Source: Sulfurimicrobium sp963741495
GTDB lineage: Bacteria; Pseudomonadota; Gammaproteobacteria; Burkholderiales; Sulfuricellaceae
Direction: 5' to 3'
NCBI GenBank assembly: GCA_963741495.1
Contig: CAVUID010000013.1
Location: 1-64,000 of the forward strand
Length of the DNA stretch: 64,000 bases
Of this stretch, positions 21,420 through 30,283 are shown piece after piece (within the stretch, counting starts at the first letter, position 1; every line of letters starts with the position of its first letter). Position numbers and translations under genes: made by a program. Under the pieces are notes generated by a model that did not search any database, had not been told where the DNA came from, and saw nothing but the letters and a program-made list of their open reading frames with translations.

Positions 21420-22444
21420 GGCAAAATGGGAATATGCTGCAACCCAGTCGACTCAGGCAATCCAAATAGAATATTCATGTTTTGCACTGCCTGCCCTGCT
21501 GCGCCCTTGACCAAGTTATCAATGACGGACAGGATCACGACCGTGTCCCCACCTTGTGGACGGTGCACTGCAATGCGGCAGAAATTGGCCGACCTCACCG
21601 AACGGGTCTCCGGGTGACTTCCGGCCGGCATCACATCAGCAAAATATTCATTGGCATAGCGCTCTTCATAAAGCGCCTGAATATCAACATCCTTGTTCAG
21701 CCGGGCATAAAGCGTGGCATGAATACCCCGAATCAAAGGGGTCAAGTGAGGCACAAAAGTCAGCCCGACCGGCGCTCCTGCCCGTAACGACAAGCCCTGC
21801 ACAATTTCAGGCAAATGACGATGACCCGCGACGCCATAGGCCTTGAAATTATCTGATGCCTCACTGAACAGGGCATGCACCTCTGCCTTTCGTCCGGCAC
21901 CTGAAACACCCGATTTACAGTCTGCGACCAAGCCATCAAGCTCGATAACGCCGGCTTCGATTAGCGGCAGAAAACCCAGCTGAACCGCAGTAGGATAGCA
22001 ACCCGGATTGGCAATCACGCGAGCGCCAGGAATCTCCGCCCGGTTGATTTCCGGCAAGGCATACACTGCCTCATTGACCAGTTCCGGGCAGGCATGCTGC
22101 ATGCCATACCATTTCTCCCACACGGAAATATCCTTGATCCGAAAGTCCGCAGCCAGATCAATGACGCGAACCCCGGCATCCACCAATTCCCTGGCTTGCT
22201 GCATGGCAACGCCATTGGGCGTTGCAAAAAACACGACATCACATTTAGACAGCGGGGCATGCGCTGGGTCTTCAAACTTCAGTCCGACCCTGCCACGCAG
22301 ATTAGGGAACATGTCGCTTACTGCCATCCCTGCTTCCTTGCGCGAGGTAATGGTTTCCAGTTGCGCCTCCGGGTGCTGCGCCAGCAAACGCAACAACTCC
22401 ACTCCGGTATATCCGGTGCCCCCTACAATACCCACCTTGATCAT
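21416..22444 (-). CDS. argC: N-acetyl-gamma-glutamyl-phosphate reductase
   Basis: A 342-residue dehydrogenase beginning MIKVGIVGGTGYTGVELLRLL (NADPH-binding GGTGYTG). The active-site cysteine is in ANPGCYPTAVQLG, and GHRHLPEI is also typical. It reduces N-acetylglutamyl phosphate in arginine synthesis. ATG 22444 is chosen because GAGAGG lies eight bases upstream. It heads argC-DUF6776-bactofilin-erpA. Confidence 0.95.
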   Translation of the reverse strand: MIKVGIVGGTGYTGVELLRLLAQHPEAQLETITSRKEAGMAVSDMFPNLRGRVGLKFEDPAHAPLSKCDVVFFATPNGVAMQQARELVDAGVRVIDLAADFRIKDISVWEKWYGMQHACPELVNEAVYALPEINRAEIPGARVIANPGCYPTAVQLGFLPLIEAGVIELDGLVADCKSGVSGAGRKAEVHALFSEASDNFKAYGVAGHRHLPEIVQGLSLRAGAPVGLTFVPHLTPLIRGIHATLYARLNKDVDIQALYEERYANEYFADVMPAGSHPETRSVRSANFCRIAVHRPQGGDTVVILSVIDNLVKGAAGQAVQNMNILFGLPESTGLQHIPILP

Positions 22445-22514
22445 TGCCAATACCTCTCACAGAAAGAGATTAATCATAAAAGCCTGTTCTCGCTTAAGCA
22501 ACCCAACAGGCAAT

Positions 22515-22542
22515 AAAAAAGCCGCCCTGAGGCGGCTTTTTT
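22515..22542. terminator. Terminator downstream of rpsI
   Basis: Hairpin GCCGCC...GGCGGC flanked by six A and six T bases, a textbook bidirectional intrinsic terminator. It closes the rplM-rpsI operon ahead of argC. Confidence 0.92.
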
Positions 22543-22557
22543 GACACACAAACGCAA

Positions 22558-22950
22558 TTAACGCTTGGAGAATTGCTTACGACGGCGCGCTTTGCGCAGA
22601 CCGACTTTTTTACGCTCAACTTCGCGAGCATCGCGAGTCACAAGACCAGCTTTGGAGAGTGCGCTCTTCAGATCGGCATCGTAGTCGATCAGGGCACGCG
22701 TAATGCCATGACGCACGGCACCCGCCTGGCCAGATTCGCCACCACCTGCCACGTTGACCATGATGTCAAAAGTGGTGAGGTTGTTGGTCAATTCCAGCGG
22801 CTGACGTACGACCATACGGCCGGTTTCACGAGAGAAGAACACGTCGACTGGCTTGCCGTTGACGACAATGTTGCCCGAACCGGACTTCAAGAACACGCGT
22901 GCAACCGAGCTCTTGCGACGGCCAGTACCATAGTTGTAATTACCGATCAT
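22558..22950 (-). CDS. rpsI: 30S ribosomal protein S9
   Basis: A 130-residue S9 protein: GTGRRKSSVARVFLKSG near the start, GGGESGQAGAVRHGITRALI in the middle, and the basic tail KVGLRKARRRKQFSKR that reaches the ribosomal P site. It directly follows rplM, the universal pairing, and is closed by the terminator at 22515. Confidence 0.97.
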   Translation of the reverse strand: MIGNYNYGTGRRKSSVARVFLKSGSGNIVVNGKPVDVFFSRETGRMVVRQPLELTNNLTTFDIMVNVAGGGESGQAGAVRHGITRALIDYDADLKSALSKAGLVTRDAREVERKKVGLRKARRRKQFSKR

Positions 22951-22959
22951 GGCGATTCC

Positions 22960-23388
22960 TTAGATTTCCAATGCCTTGGGTTGTTGCGCGATATGCTGGT
23001 GCTCAGGGCCACTGTAGCACTTGAGCTTCTTGAGCATGGCGTAACCCAGAGGGCCTTTTGGCAGCATGCCTTTAACTGCTTTCTCCAGCACTCGACCGGG
23101 GAAACGCTGTTGCATTTTAGTAAAGTTGGTGGTGTAAAGACCGCCGGGGTATCCAGTGTGACGATGGTATAGCTTGTCTTCAGCTTTGGCGCCGGTGACT
23201 CGCAGTTTTTCAACGTTTACGACCACGATATAATCGCCCGTATCCACGTGCGGCGTGTACTCAGCCTTGTGTTTACCGCGCAAACGCGATGCAATTTCAC
23301 TAGCCAGACGCCCCAAAACTTTATCCGTGGCGTCAACCAGGAACCAGTCACGTTTGACTTCGTGCGGTTTTGCAGAAAAAGTTTTCAT
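22960..23388 (-). CDS. rplM: 50S ribosomal protein L13
   Basis: A 142-residue L13 protein. Family motifs: WFLVDATDKVLGRLASEIA, YTPHVDTGDYIVVVN, and KAVKGMLPKGPLG. It is the first gene of rplM-rpsI; the roughly 180 bases upstream separate it from the divergent OsmC-like gene and should hold the promoter. Confidence 0.97.
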   Translation of the reverse strand: MKTFSAKPHEVKRDWFLVDATDKVLGRLASEIASRLRGKHKAEYTPHVDTGDYIVVVNVEKLRVTGAKAEDKLYHRHTGYPGGLYTTNFTKMQQRFPGRVLEKAVKGMLPKGPLGYAMLKKLKCYSGPEHQHIAQQPKALEI

Positions 23389-23571
23389 GCAGAAATCCAG
23401 TTGTTCGAATAGAGAAAGGGGCGCATTTTAAGGCAGATCACCCACGCATGTCAAACAATAATCCTCATCTCTGGCGTGCGCATCCCGATTCGCGCATCCC
23501 GGATCTGATAACATACCGTTTATTTAGCCTTGGCAAGCCAGATTTTTCGCGCAGTTTATAAGAGGATATAC

Positions 23572-23991
23572 ATGAAAGCACGCATCAAATGGGCCGGAGA
23601 GGCCAGCTTCATCGGCGAAACCGAAAGCGGTCACGCAATCGTGATGGATGGCCCCCCTGACATGGGTGGGCGCAATATCGGACCGCGCCCCATGGAACTG
23701 CTGCTGATTGGAACGGGTGGCTGCACTTCTTTCGACGTAGTTCACATCCTGAAAAAAAGCCGCCAGCAGGTCACCGACTGCATCGCTGAAATCGATGCCG
23801 AACGCGCAACAACCGACCCGAAAATATTTACTAAAATTCATATCCACTTTATCGTCAGCGGAAAAGACCTGAAAACCGAGCAGGTTGAGCGCGCCGTAAA
23901 ACTTTCTGCTGAAAAATACTGTTCGGCCTCCATCATGCTGGGTAAAAGTGCAGATATCACGCATGACTTCGAGATTGTCGAAATAGCCTGA
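23572..23991 (+). CDS. OsmC/YhfA-family protein
   Basis: About 139 residues starting MKARIKWAGEASFIGET, with AGAGGAT just upstream of ATG 23572. The family's two thiols are present, in GTGGCTSFDVVHIL and EKYCSASIM. OsmC proteins reduce organic hydroperoxides; the YhfA branch is less well defined, so the substrate is open. No operon partner is evident. Confidence 0.85.
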   Translation: MKARIKWAGEASFIGETESGHAIVMDGPPDMGGRNIGPRPMELLLIGTGGCTSFDVVHILKKSRQQVTDCIAEIDAERATTDPKIFTKIHIHFIVSGKDLKTEQVERAVKLSAEKYCSASIMLGKSADITHDFEIVEIA

Positions 23992-24064
23992 CCGGCCCGT
24001 ATGCAATTGCAAATTCGATCTGCATCACCTAAACTGGCCTTAAATCCAACAGGTATCAGTTAAT

Positions 24065-24472
24065 ATGCTGTTTATTAAGAGAAATATTTTTCTTCAGGGC
24101 GCAGTAGCCTTGGCGACCCTTTTTTCAGCATCCACCTCACAGGCTGAGATCTACAAACACATTGACGCCCAGGGACGGGTGACTTACTCGAACGTCCCAA
24201 TTAAAGGCGCAACCAAACTGAATCTTGAGCCGCTAACCACAGTGCCGGGGCCACGCGCAAAAACCAGCACCCCTACACCAGCCAATTTCCCCAGGGTGGA
24301 TAGCGACACGCAAAAAAAACGCGATGACACACGGCGCAAGATTCTGGAAGAAGAACTGGCCACCGAAGAAAAACTTCTGGCTGTTGCCACTAAAGGGCAA
24401 TCCAGGGAAGAGATCGAACTTCACGAAAAAAATATCTCCGCACTCAAAAAAGAATTGTCCAATCTGAAGTGA
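24065..24472 (+). CDS. DUF4124-type periplasmic protein
   Basis: 135 residues with a signal peptide (about 1-27, ending SQAEIYK), a short DUF4124-like segment (YKHIDAQGRVTYSNVP) and a charged helical C-terminus (RRKILEEELATEEKLL). Such proteins are common in Betaproteobacteria and uncharacterised. Its TGA overlaps the ntrB GTG (GTGA), so it is coupled to the nitrogen two-component genes. Confidence 0.85.
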   Translation: MLFIKRNIFLQGAVALATLFSASTSQAEIYKHIDAQGRVTYSNVPIKGATKLNLEPLTTVPGPRAKTSTPTPANFPRVDSDTQKKRDDTRRKILEEELATEEKLLAVATKGQSREEIELHEKNISALKKELSNLK

Positions 24473-25518
24473 TCCCTTCGCTATTTCTTGGCCTTGAACA
24501 CCTGTCCACCGCAGTTCTCTTGCTGGACGAGAGCGGTGGAATCCTTTATGCCAACCCATCAGCCGAAAACCTGTTTGAAGTTAGCCTGAACCATATTAGC
24601 GGCCACAATTTGAAACAGGTTTTCGGTGCTGAGAGCCCGCTTGTTTCCGCTATCGAGCACATGCTCCCAGGCAACACCAGCTTTACGGAGCACGAACTTA
24701 CTTTAAGCTCCGCTAGCCATGCGCACTTATCCGTCAGCTGCACGTTCACGCCCGTGGAAACCGGCTTAGTGCGCCTTATTCTGGAATTTCACCAGATCGA
24801 CAAGCAACTGAAAATTGCCAGGGAAGAACGGATGTTGCTGCAACAACAAGCCAATCAGGAGCTGGTTCGCAATCTTGCGCACGAAATCAAAAACCCGCTG
24901 GGGGGGCTGCGCGGAGCCGCACAATTGCTGGAACTTGAACTACCCAAGCCGGAACTCAAGGAATACACCCAGGTCATCATCAAAGAAGCGGATCGCCTGC
25001 GTTCACTGATGGATCGCTTGCTTACGCCGCACCGCCCACCCCAATATCAAACGGTGAACATCCATGAAGTTCTGGAACGCGTTCGTAGCTTGCTGCTGGC
25101 CGAGCATCCTCAGGGCATCACTATCCGCCGCGATTACGATACCAGCCTGCCGGATATTTATGCCGATCAGGAACAACTGATTCAGGTGGCGCTGAATATT
25201 AGCCGCAATGCAGCTCAGGCTATGCATGGCCGAGGAGAAATCACGTTGCGGACGCGCATTGCCAGGCAAATCACTTTGGCAAAAAAACGCTATCGCCTTG
25301 CTCTGATGATTCAGATTATCGATAACGGACCCGGCGTGCCGGAAAACATCCGTGAAAAAATCTTCTATCCGCTGGTCTCCGGTCGCGATGGCGGCAGCGG
25401 CCTGGGCTTGACGTTGGCCCAAACGTTTGTGGCCCAGCACCATGGATCCATCGAATGCGACAGCAAGCCAGGCCGAACCTGCTTTACAATACTGTTGCCC
25501 GTAACCGTTGCCGCCTAA
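24469..25518 (+). CDS. ntrB: NtrB-like nitrogen-regulation sensor kinase
   Basis: A 349-residue soluble histidine kinase with an N-terminal PAS domain (LLLDESGGILYANPSAENLF), a phospho-acceptor H-box (NLAHEIKNPLGGLRGAAQLL), an N-box (LNISRNAAQAM) and G-boxes (IDNGPGVPENIREKIF, GGSGLGLTLAQ). It has no membrane segment, as expected for NtrB/GlnL. The GTG start overlaps the DUF4124-like stop. It is followed 24 bases later by its response regulator. Confidence 0.93.
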   Translation: MIPSLFLGLEHLSTAVLLLDESGGILYANPSAENLFEVSLNHISGHNLKQVFGAESPLVSAIEHMLPGNTSFTEHELTLSSASHAHLSVSCTFTPVETGLVRLILEFHQIDKQLKIAREERMLLQQQANQELVRNLAHEIKNPLGGLRGAAQLLELELPKPELKEYTQVIIKEADRLRSLMDRLLTPHRPPQYQTVNIHEVLERVRSLLLAEHPQGITIRRDYDTSLPDIYADQEQLIQVALNISRNAAQAMHGRGEITLRTRIARQITLAKKRYRLALMIQIIDNGPGVPENIREKIFYPLVSGRDGGSGLGLTLAQTFVAQHHGSIECDSKPGRTCFTILLPVTVAA

Positions 25519-25542
25519 CATTACCGAAATCACAATAAACCC

Positions 25543-26940
25543 ATGAAGCCAATCTGGATCATAGACGACGATCGCTCCATCCGCTGGGTGTTTGAAAAAA
25601 CCCTGACGCGCGCCGACATCGAATTCAAGACTTTTTCTTCCGCACAGGAGGCCCTTTCTGCTCTTGAAACTTCGACGCCGCAGGTCGTTGTGAGCGACAT
25701 TCGCATGCCGGGTGAATCCGGTCTGGAGCTACTACAGCATCTCAAGCAACGCTACCCGGCGCTACCCGTTATCATCATGACGGCACATTCAGATCTGGAA
25801 AGTGCCGTTTCCGCTTTCCAGGGTGGCGCGTTCGAGTATTTGCCCAAGCCGTTTGATATTGACCATGCGGTCGACCTGATCCGCCGCGCCATTGACGAAA
25901 GCATGCGGCAAAGCGGAGAACAGGAAATACTTGAAACCGCGCCGGAAATTCTTGGCCAGGCCCCAGCAATGCAGGAAGTTTTTCGTGCCATTGGCCGGCT
26001 TTCACATTCCCATGTCACTGTACTCATCAACGGCGAATCCGGCTCCGGCAAGGAACTGGTCGCACGCGCCCTGCACCGCCACAGCCCGCGTGCAGACAAG
26101 CCATTTATTGCCATCAATACAGCCGCCATTCCCAAAGACTTGCTGGAATCGGAACTATTCGGGCATGAACGCGGCGCTTTTACCGGGGCGCAGGCGATGC
26201 GGCGCGGCCGTTTCGAGCAGGCAGATGGCGGCACGCTGTTTCTCGATGAAATCGGCGACATGCCGTCCGAACTGCAAACCCGCCTCCTGCGCGTTCTTTC
26301 CGATGGCCAGTTCTACCGCGTTGGCGGCCATTCGCCCATCAAGGTCAACGTGCGCGTGATAGCTGCTACCCATCAGGATATGGAACAGCGAGTCAAGCTC
26401 GGCCTTTTTCGCGAAGATCTTTTTCACCGTCTGAATGTGATTCGCCTGCGCCTTCCGCCTCTACGCGAACGACGCGAAGACATTCCGCTACTGGCCAAGT
26501 ACTTCCTGCAGAAAAGCGCTCAGGAACTTGGCGTTGAAGCAAAAAAACTTTCCGAAGCTGCGCTCCGGTATCTGGCCACGCTGCCTTGGAGCGGCAATGT
26601 CAGACAACTCGAAAATGTCTGCCACTGGATCACGGTCATGGCGCCGGGGCAAAATGTGGAGGCGCTCGACTTACCCCCTGAGCTGCGCGAAGAAAGCCAG
26701 GCGCCGATATCAGCCGACTGGTCCAGCGCACTGGAAACAGCAGCGAATGCCGCATTTGATCGCGGTGAAAAAGGCATCATGGAAGCCCTGACCCATCAAT
26801 TCGAACGCGTGCTGATTGCCCAGGCACTCAAGCATACCGGCGGGCGTAAAATTGAAGCGGCACTTTTGCTTGGGCTCGGGCGCAACACCCTGACCCGAAA
26901 AATTCAGGAGCTGGGCATGGAGGAGTGCGGCGAAGCCTGA
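25543..26940 (+). CDS. ntrC: NtrC, sigma-54-dependent response regulator
   Basis: A 465-residue protein: receiver domain with phospho-Asp 52 (VVVSDIRMPGESG); AAA+ domain with Walker A GESGSGKELVA, the sigma-54 contact GAFTGA, and LFLDEIGDMP; and a Fis-type HTH at the C-terminus (LLLGLGRNTLTRKIQELGM). It activates nitrogen-limitation genes when phosphorylated by NtrB. Its last 37 bases overlap the 3' end of the convergent cbbR gene. Confidence 0.95.
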   Translation: MKPIWIIDDDRSIRWVFEKTLTRADIEFKTFSSAQEALSALETSTPQVVVSDIRMPGESGLELLQHLKQRYPALPVIIMTAHSDLESAVSAFQGGAFEYLPKPFDIDHAVDLIRRAIDESMRQSGEQEILETAPEILGQAPAMQEVFRAIGRLSHSHVTVLINGESGSGKELVARALHRHSPRADKPFIAINTAAIPKDLLESELFGHERGAFTGAQAMRRGRFEQADGGTLFLDEIGDMPSELQTRLLRVLSDGQFYRVGGHSPIKVNVRVIAATHQDMEQRVKLGLFREDLFHRLNVIRLRLPPLRERREDIPLLAKYFLQKSAQELGVEAKKLSEAALRYLATLPWSGNVRQLENVCHWITVMAPGQNVEALDLPPELREESQAPISADWSSALETAANAAFDRGEKGIMEALTHQFERVLIAQALKHTGGRKIEAALLLGLGRNTLTRKIQELGMEECGEA

Positions 26941-27851
26941 TTTCTGGCCATCAGTGCCGCCGCCTCCTCCAGCAGAAAAGCCTTGAACCCTGCCGCCACC
27001 GGCGACAGGCGCTTGTTCTGGCGATGCACGACGAACCAGTGGCGCATGATCGGGAATGATTCCACATCCAGCATAACCAGCCGCCCGGTTTCCAGCTCCA
27101 GCGTCACGGTATGCAGCGACACGATACCCAGCCCCATTCCTGCCTGCACCGCCTGCTTGATGGCTTCGTTGGTGCTCATCACCATGCTGGTTTTGAACGC
27201 AATATCGTGCTCCTGAAAAATGCGCTCCATCGCGCTGCGCGTTCCCGAGCCTGCCTCGCGCACCATGAAAGGCTCTCCCGCTAGCTGTTTCAGCTCGATC
27301 TGCTTGACGCCGGCCAGCGCGTGACCAGGCGAAGCAATGACCACCAGCGGGTTTTCCATGAAGGATTCGGCGCTGAGATCCTGGCCTTCTGGTGGCTGGC
27401 CCATAATCACCATATCGGTCTCGTTGTTGGCCAGTTGTTGCAGCAGCACTTCGCGATTGGTGACATCCAGACTGATAGTCACGCCGGCGTGACGCTGGGA
27501 GAAACTGGCCAGCAATTGCGGGGCAAAATAATTTGCCGTACTCGCCACAGTAATTTTCAGCTGCCCCTGGTCCAGTCCCTTCATGCGAGCCAGCACTTCC
27601 TCCATTTCCTCCAGCTGTCCGGCAATCGCCCGGCTGTAATGAAACATTTCCTGCCCTGCCTCGGTGAGAAAAATCTTTTTCCCCATCTGCTCGAACAGCG
27701 GCAGCCCGACGCTTTCCTCCAGCTGCTTGACCTGCATCGACACCGCCGGCTGGCTCAAGTAAAGCGCCTCTGCCGCACGCGAAAAACTGCGGTGTTTCGC
27801 TACCGATTCAAATACTTTCAATTGGCGCAAGGTCAGGTGTAACATGGACAT
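26904..27851 (-). CDS. cbbR: CbbR, LysR-type regulator of the cbb operon
   Basis: A 315-residue LysR-type regulator. The winged HTH is at the N-terminus (LRQLKVFESVAKHRSFSRAAEALYL...), and the co-inducer domain follows from about residue 92. It lies divergent from cbbM across 141 bases, the classic CbbR position, so RuBisCO control is inferred. ATGs at 27851 and 27845 are both possible starts. Its 3' end overlaps ntrC. Confidence 0.9.
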   Translation of the reverse strand: MSMLHLTLRQLKVFESVAKHRSFSRAAEALYLSQPAVSMQVKQLEESVGLPLFEQMGKKIFLTEAGQEMFHYSRAIAGQLEEMEEVLARMKGLDQGQLKITVASTANYFAPQLLASFSQRHAGVTISLDVTNREVLLQQLANNETDMVIMGQPPEGQDLSAESFMENPLVVIASPGHALAGVKQIELKQLAGEPFMVREAGSGTRSAMERIFQEHDIAFKTSMVMSTNEAIKQAVQAGMGLGIVSLHTVTLELETGRLVMLDVESFPIMRHWFVVHRQNKRLSPVAAGFKAFLLEEAAALMARNQASPHSSMPSS

Positions 27852-27992
27852 CCAGTTATTTATGTATAAGCTTTAACTTATGGTAATTATCATAACAACT
27901 TAATGTTACTTATACAAACCAGCGAGTATAGTTCCCCTCATCGCATCACGACTATTCCTTCGGGAATACATTTATAACCACAGGAGAAAGTA
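27852..27992. promoter_or_regulatory. cbbR-cbbM divergent control region
   Basis: Two overlapping palindromes stand out: ATAAG-6-CTTAT (27866-27881) and TTATG-8-CATAA (27878-27895). Both fit the AT-rich dyads that LysR regulators bind (T-N11-A-like). A further TTACTTATAC lies near 27907-27916. The cbbM Shine-Dalgarno CAGGAGAAAG ends just before its ATG. Confidence 0.7.
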
Positions 27993-29372
27993 ATGGATCA
28001 ATCCGCACGTTACGCTGACCTTAGCTTGAAAGAAGAAGACCTGATCAAGGGTGACAAGCACATCCTCGTCGCCTATAGCATGCATCCAGCCGCAGGCTAT
28101 GGTTACCTGGAAGTGGCCGCACACATTGCTGCCGAGTCTTCCACCGGCACCAACGTTGAAGTGTCCACTACCGACGACTTCACCAAGGGTGTAGACGCAC
28201 TGGTGTACTTCATCGACGAAGCCAAGGGCGTGATGAAAGTGGCTTACCCGAACGACCTGTTCGATCGCAACGTGACCGACGGTCGCGCCATGCTGGTATC
28301 GTTCCTGACCCTGGCAATCGGCAACAACCAAGGCATGGGCGACGTGAAAGATCTGCAAATGCAGGACTTCTATGTTCCCTGGTCCATGCTGCGCCTGTTC
28401 GATGGCCCATCCAAGGACATTACCGACCTGTGGGACATCCTGGGTCGCCCCCGCGTCAATGGCGGCTACATCGCCGGCACCATCATCAAGCCCAAGCTGG
28501 GCCTGCGTCCCGAGCCGTTTGCCAAGGCGGCTTACCAGTTCTGGCTGGGTGGTGACTTCATCAAGAACGACGAACCACAAGGCAATCAGGTTTTCTGCCC
28601 AACCAAGAAAGTCATTCCGCTGGTGTACGACGCGATGAAGCGCGCCATGGACGAAACCGGCCAGGCCAAGCTGTTCTCCGCCAACATCACCGCTGACGAC
28701 CATTACGAAATGCTGGCCCGCGCCGATTACATTCTGGAAACCTTTGGCCCGGATGCCAACAAGGTTGCATTCCTGGTCGACGGCTACGTCGGCGGCCCCG
28801 GCATGATCACCACTGCCCGTCGTCAGTACCCGCAACAGTACCTGCACTATCACCGTGCCGGTCACGGTGCAGTGACATCGCCTTCAGCAGTGCGTGGCTA
28901 CACCGCCTTCGTGCTGGCCAAGATGTCCCGTCTGCAAGGCGCTTCCGGCATCCACGTCGGCACCATGGGCTACGGCAAGATGGAAGGTGGCAAGGATGAC
29001 CGCAATATCGCCTACATGATCGAGCGCGATTCTGCTGATGGTCCTTACTACCACCAGGAATGGCACGGTATGAAGCCGACCACCCCGATCATCTCCGGCG
29101 GCATGAACGCGCTGCGTCTGCCAGGCTTCTTCGAGAATCTGGGCCACGGCAACGTGATCAACACTTCCGGCGGCGGCTCCTACGGCCACATCGACAGCCC
29201 GGCAGCTGGCGCGATCTCTCTGCGTCAGTCCTACGAGTGCTGGAAAGCCGGCGCCGATCCGATCGAATTCGCGAAAGAGCACAAGGAATTTGCCCGCGCA
29301 TTCGAATCCTTCCCGGGCGATGCCGACAAGATTTTCCCAGGCTGGCGTGAAAAGCTGGGCGTACACAAGTAA
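27993..29372 (+). CDS. cbbM: Form II ribulose-1,5-bisphosphate carboxylase
   Basis: A 459-residue single-subunit form II RuBisCO. Diagnostic features: AGTIIKPKLGLRP with the catalytic lysine, GGDFIKNDEPQGNQ containing the carbamylated lysine with Asp and Glu metal ligands, loop 6 GTMGYGKMEGG, and HRAGHGAV. No small-subunit gene is present, as expected for this form. It fixes CO2 in the Calvin cycle and generally suits low O2 and high CO2. It is followed by a hairpin and then cbbQO. Confidence 0.98.
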   Translation: MDQSARYADLSLKEEDLIKGDKHILVAYSMHPAAGYGYLEVAAHIAAESSTGTNVEVSTTDDFTKGVDALVYFIDEAKGVMKVAYPNDLFDRNVTDGRAMLVSFLTLAIGNNQGMGDVKDLQMQDFYVPWSMLRLFDGPSKDITDLWDILGRPRVNGGYIAGTIIKPKLGLRPEPFAKAAYQFWLGGDFIKNDEPQGNQVFCPTKKVIPLVYDAMKRAMDETGQAKLFSANITADDHYEMLARADYILETFGPDANKVAFLVDGYVGGPGMITTARRQYPQQYLHYHRAGHGAVTSPSAVRGYTAFVLAKMSRLQGASGIHVGTMGYGKMEGGKDDRNIAYMIERDSADGPYYHQEWHGMKPTTPIISGGMNALRLPGFFENLGHGNVINTSGGGSYGHIDSPAAGAISLRQSYECWKAGADPIEFAKEHKEFARAFESFPGDADKIFPGWREKLGVHK

Positions 29373-29397
29373 GCCTGGTTTGAATGTAATGCAGTGA

Positions 29398-29429
29398 AAA
29401 TCGCCCCCACCCGCTGGGGGCGTTTTTTT
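29398..29429 (+). terminator. Hairpin between cbbM and cbbQ
   Basis: Eight-bp stem CGCCCCCA / TGGGGGCG (29402-29409 and 29415-29422) followed by seven T. It lies inside the cbbMQO run, so it probably gives partial termination and keeps CbbQO well below CbbM. Confidence 0.85.
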
Positions 29430-29474
29430 CCGGGTGAAGAAACCCTTCATCCCGCACGGATTACGGAGGTAAGC

Positions 29475-30278
29475 ATGACCGACAAAGATCAATACAAGGT
29501 TCACAAGGAACCTTTCTACCAACCTCAGAGCAACGAGGTCAAACTCTACGAAGCCGCCTATGCAGCCCGCCTGCCGGTGATGGTCAAGGGGCCGACCGGC
29601 TGCGGCAAGTCCCGCTTCGTCGAATACATGGCATGGAAACTGGGCAGACCGCTGATTACCGTGGCCTGCAACGAGGACATGACGGCATCCGATCTGGTAG
29701 GACGTTACCTGCTCGACGCCAGCGGCACGCGCTGGCTGGACGGCCCGCTGACTACCGCTGCACGTATCGGCGCCATCTGCTACCTCGATGAAATCGTCGA
29801 AGCGCGCCAGGACACTACCGTGGTGATCCACCCTCTGACCGACCATCGCCGCACCCTGCCGCTGGACAAAAAGGGCGAACTACTCGAGGCACACCCCGAT
29901 TTTCAACTGGTGATCTCGTACAATCCGGGCTACCAGAGCCTGATGAAAGACCTCAAGCAATCCACCAAGCAGCGCTTCACCGCCTTCGATTTCGACTATC
30001 CGGATGCAAAGCTGGAAACGGGCATCGTGGCAAAAGAAACTGGCCTGGACGAGGAAACCACCGCAAAACTGGTCAAGATCGGCGCCACTGCACGCAACCT
30101 CAAGGGCCACGGCCTGGATGAAGGCATTTCGACCCGTCTGCTGGTATACGCAGCCACACTCATCAAGGGCGGCGTGGAACCGCGCGATGCCTGCCGCATG
30201 GCGCTGGTACGCCCGATTACCGACGATGCCGACATTCGCGATACACTGGATCACGCAATCGACGCAACATTTGGTTGA
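29475..30278 (+). CDS. cbbQ: CbbQ, MoxR-type AAA+ RuBisCO activase subunit
   Basis: About 267 residues. Walker A is KGPTGCGKSRFVEYMAW, Walker B is ICYLDEIVEAR, and a sensor region is LVISYNPGYQSLMKDLK. The ATG at 29475 follows GGAGGT and matches the family start; reading in from 29394 would cross the terminator. With CbbO it forms an ATP-driven complex that strips inhibitors from RuBisCO. It ends six bases before cbbO. Confidence 0.95.
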   Translation: MTDKDQYKVHKEPFYQPQSNEVKLYEAAYAARLPVMVKGPTGCGKSRFVEYMAWKLGRPLITVACNEDMTASDLVGRYLLDASGTRWLDGPLTTAARIGAICYLDEIVEARQDTTVVIHPLTDHRRTLPLDKKGELLEAHPDFQLVISYNPGYQSLMKDLKQSTKQRFTAFDFDYPDAKLETGIVAKETGLDEETTAKLVKIGATARNLKGHGLDEGISTRLLVYAATLIKGGVEPRDACRMALVRPITDDADIRDTLDHAIDATFG

Positions 30279-30283
30279 GGGAC

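Noticed and set aside
29394..29474. Earlier start for cbbQ
   Set aside because: This frame would run through the terminator hairpin; the Shine-Dalgarno points to 29475.
27972..29846. Two long antisense frames opposite cbbM and cbbQ
   Set aside because: They mirror highly expressed genes and have no family resemblance.
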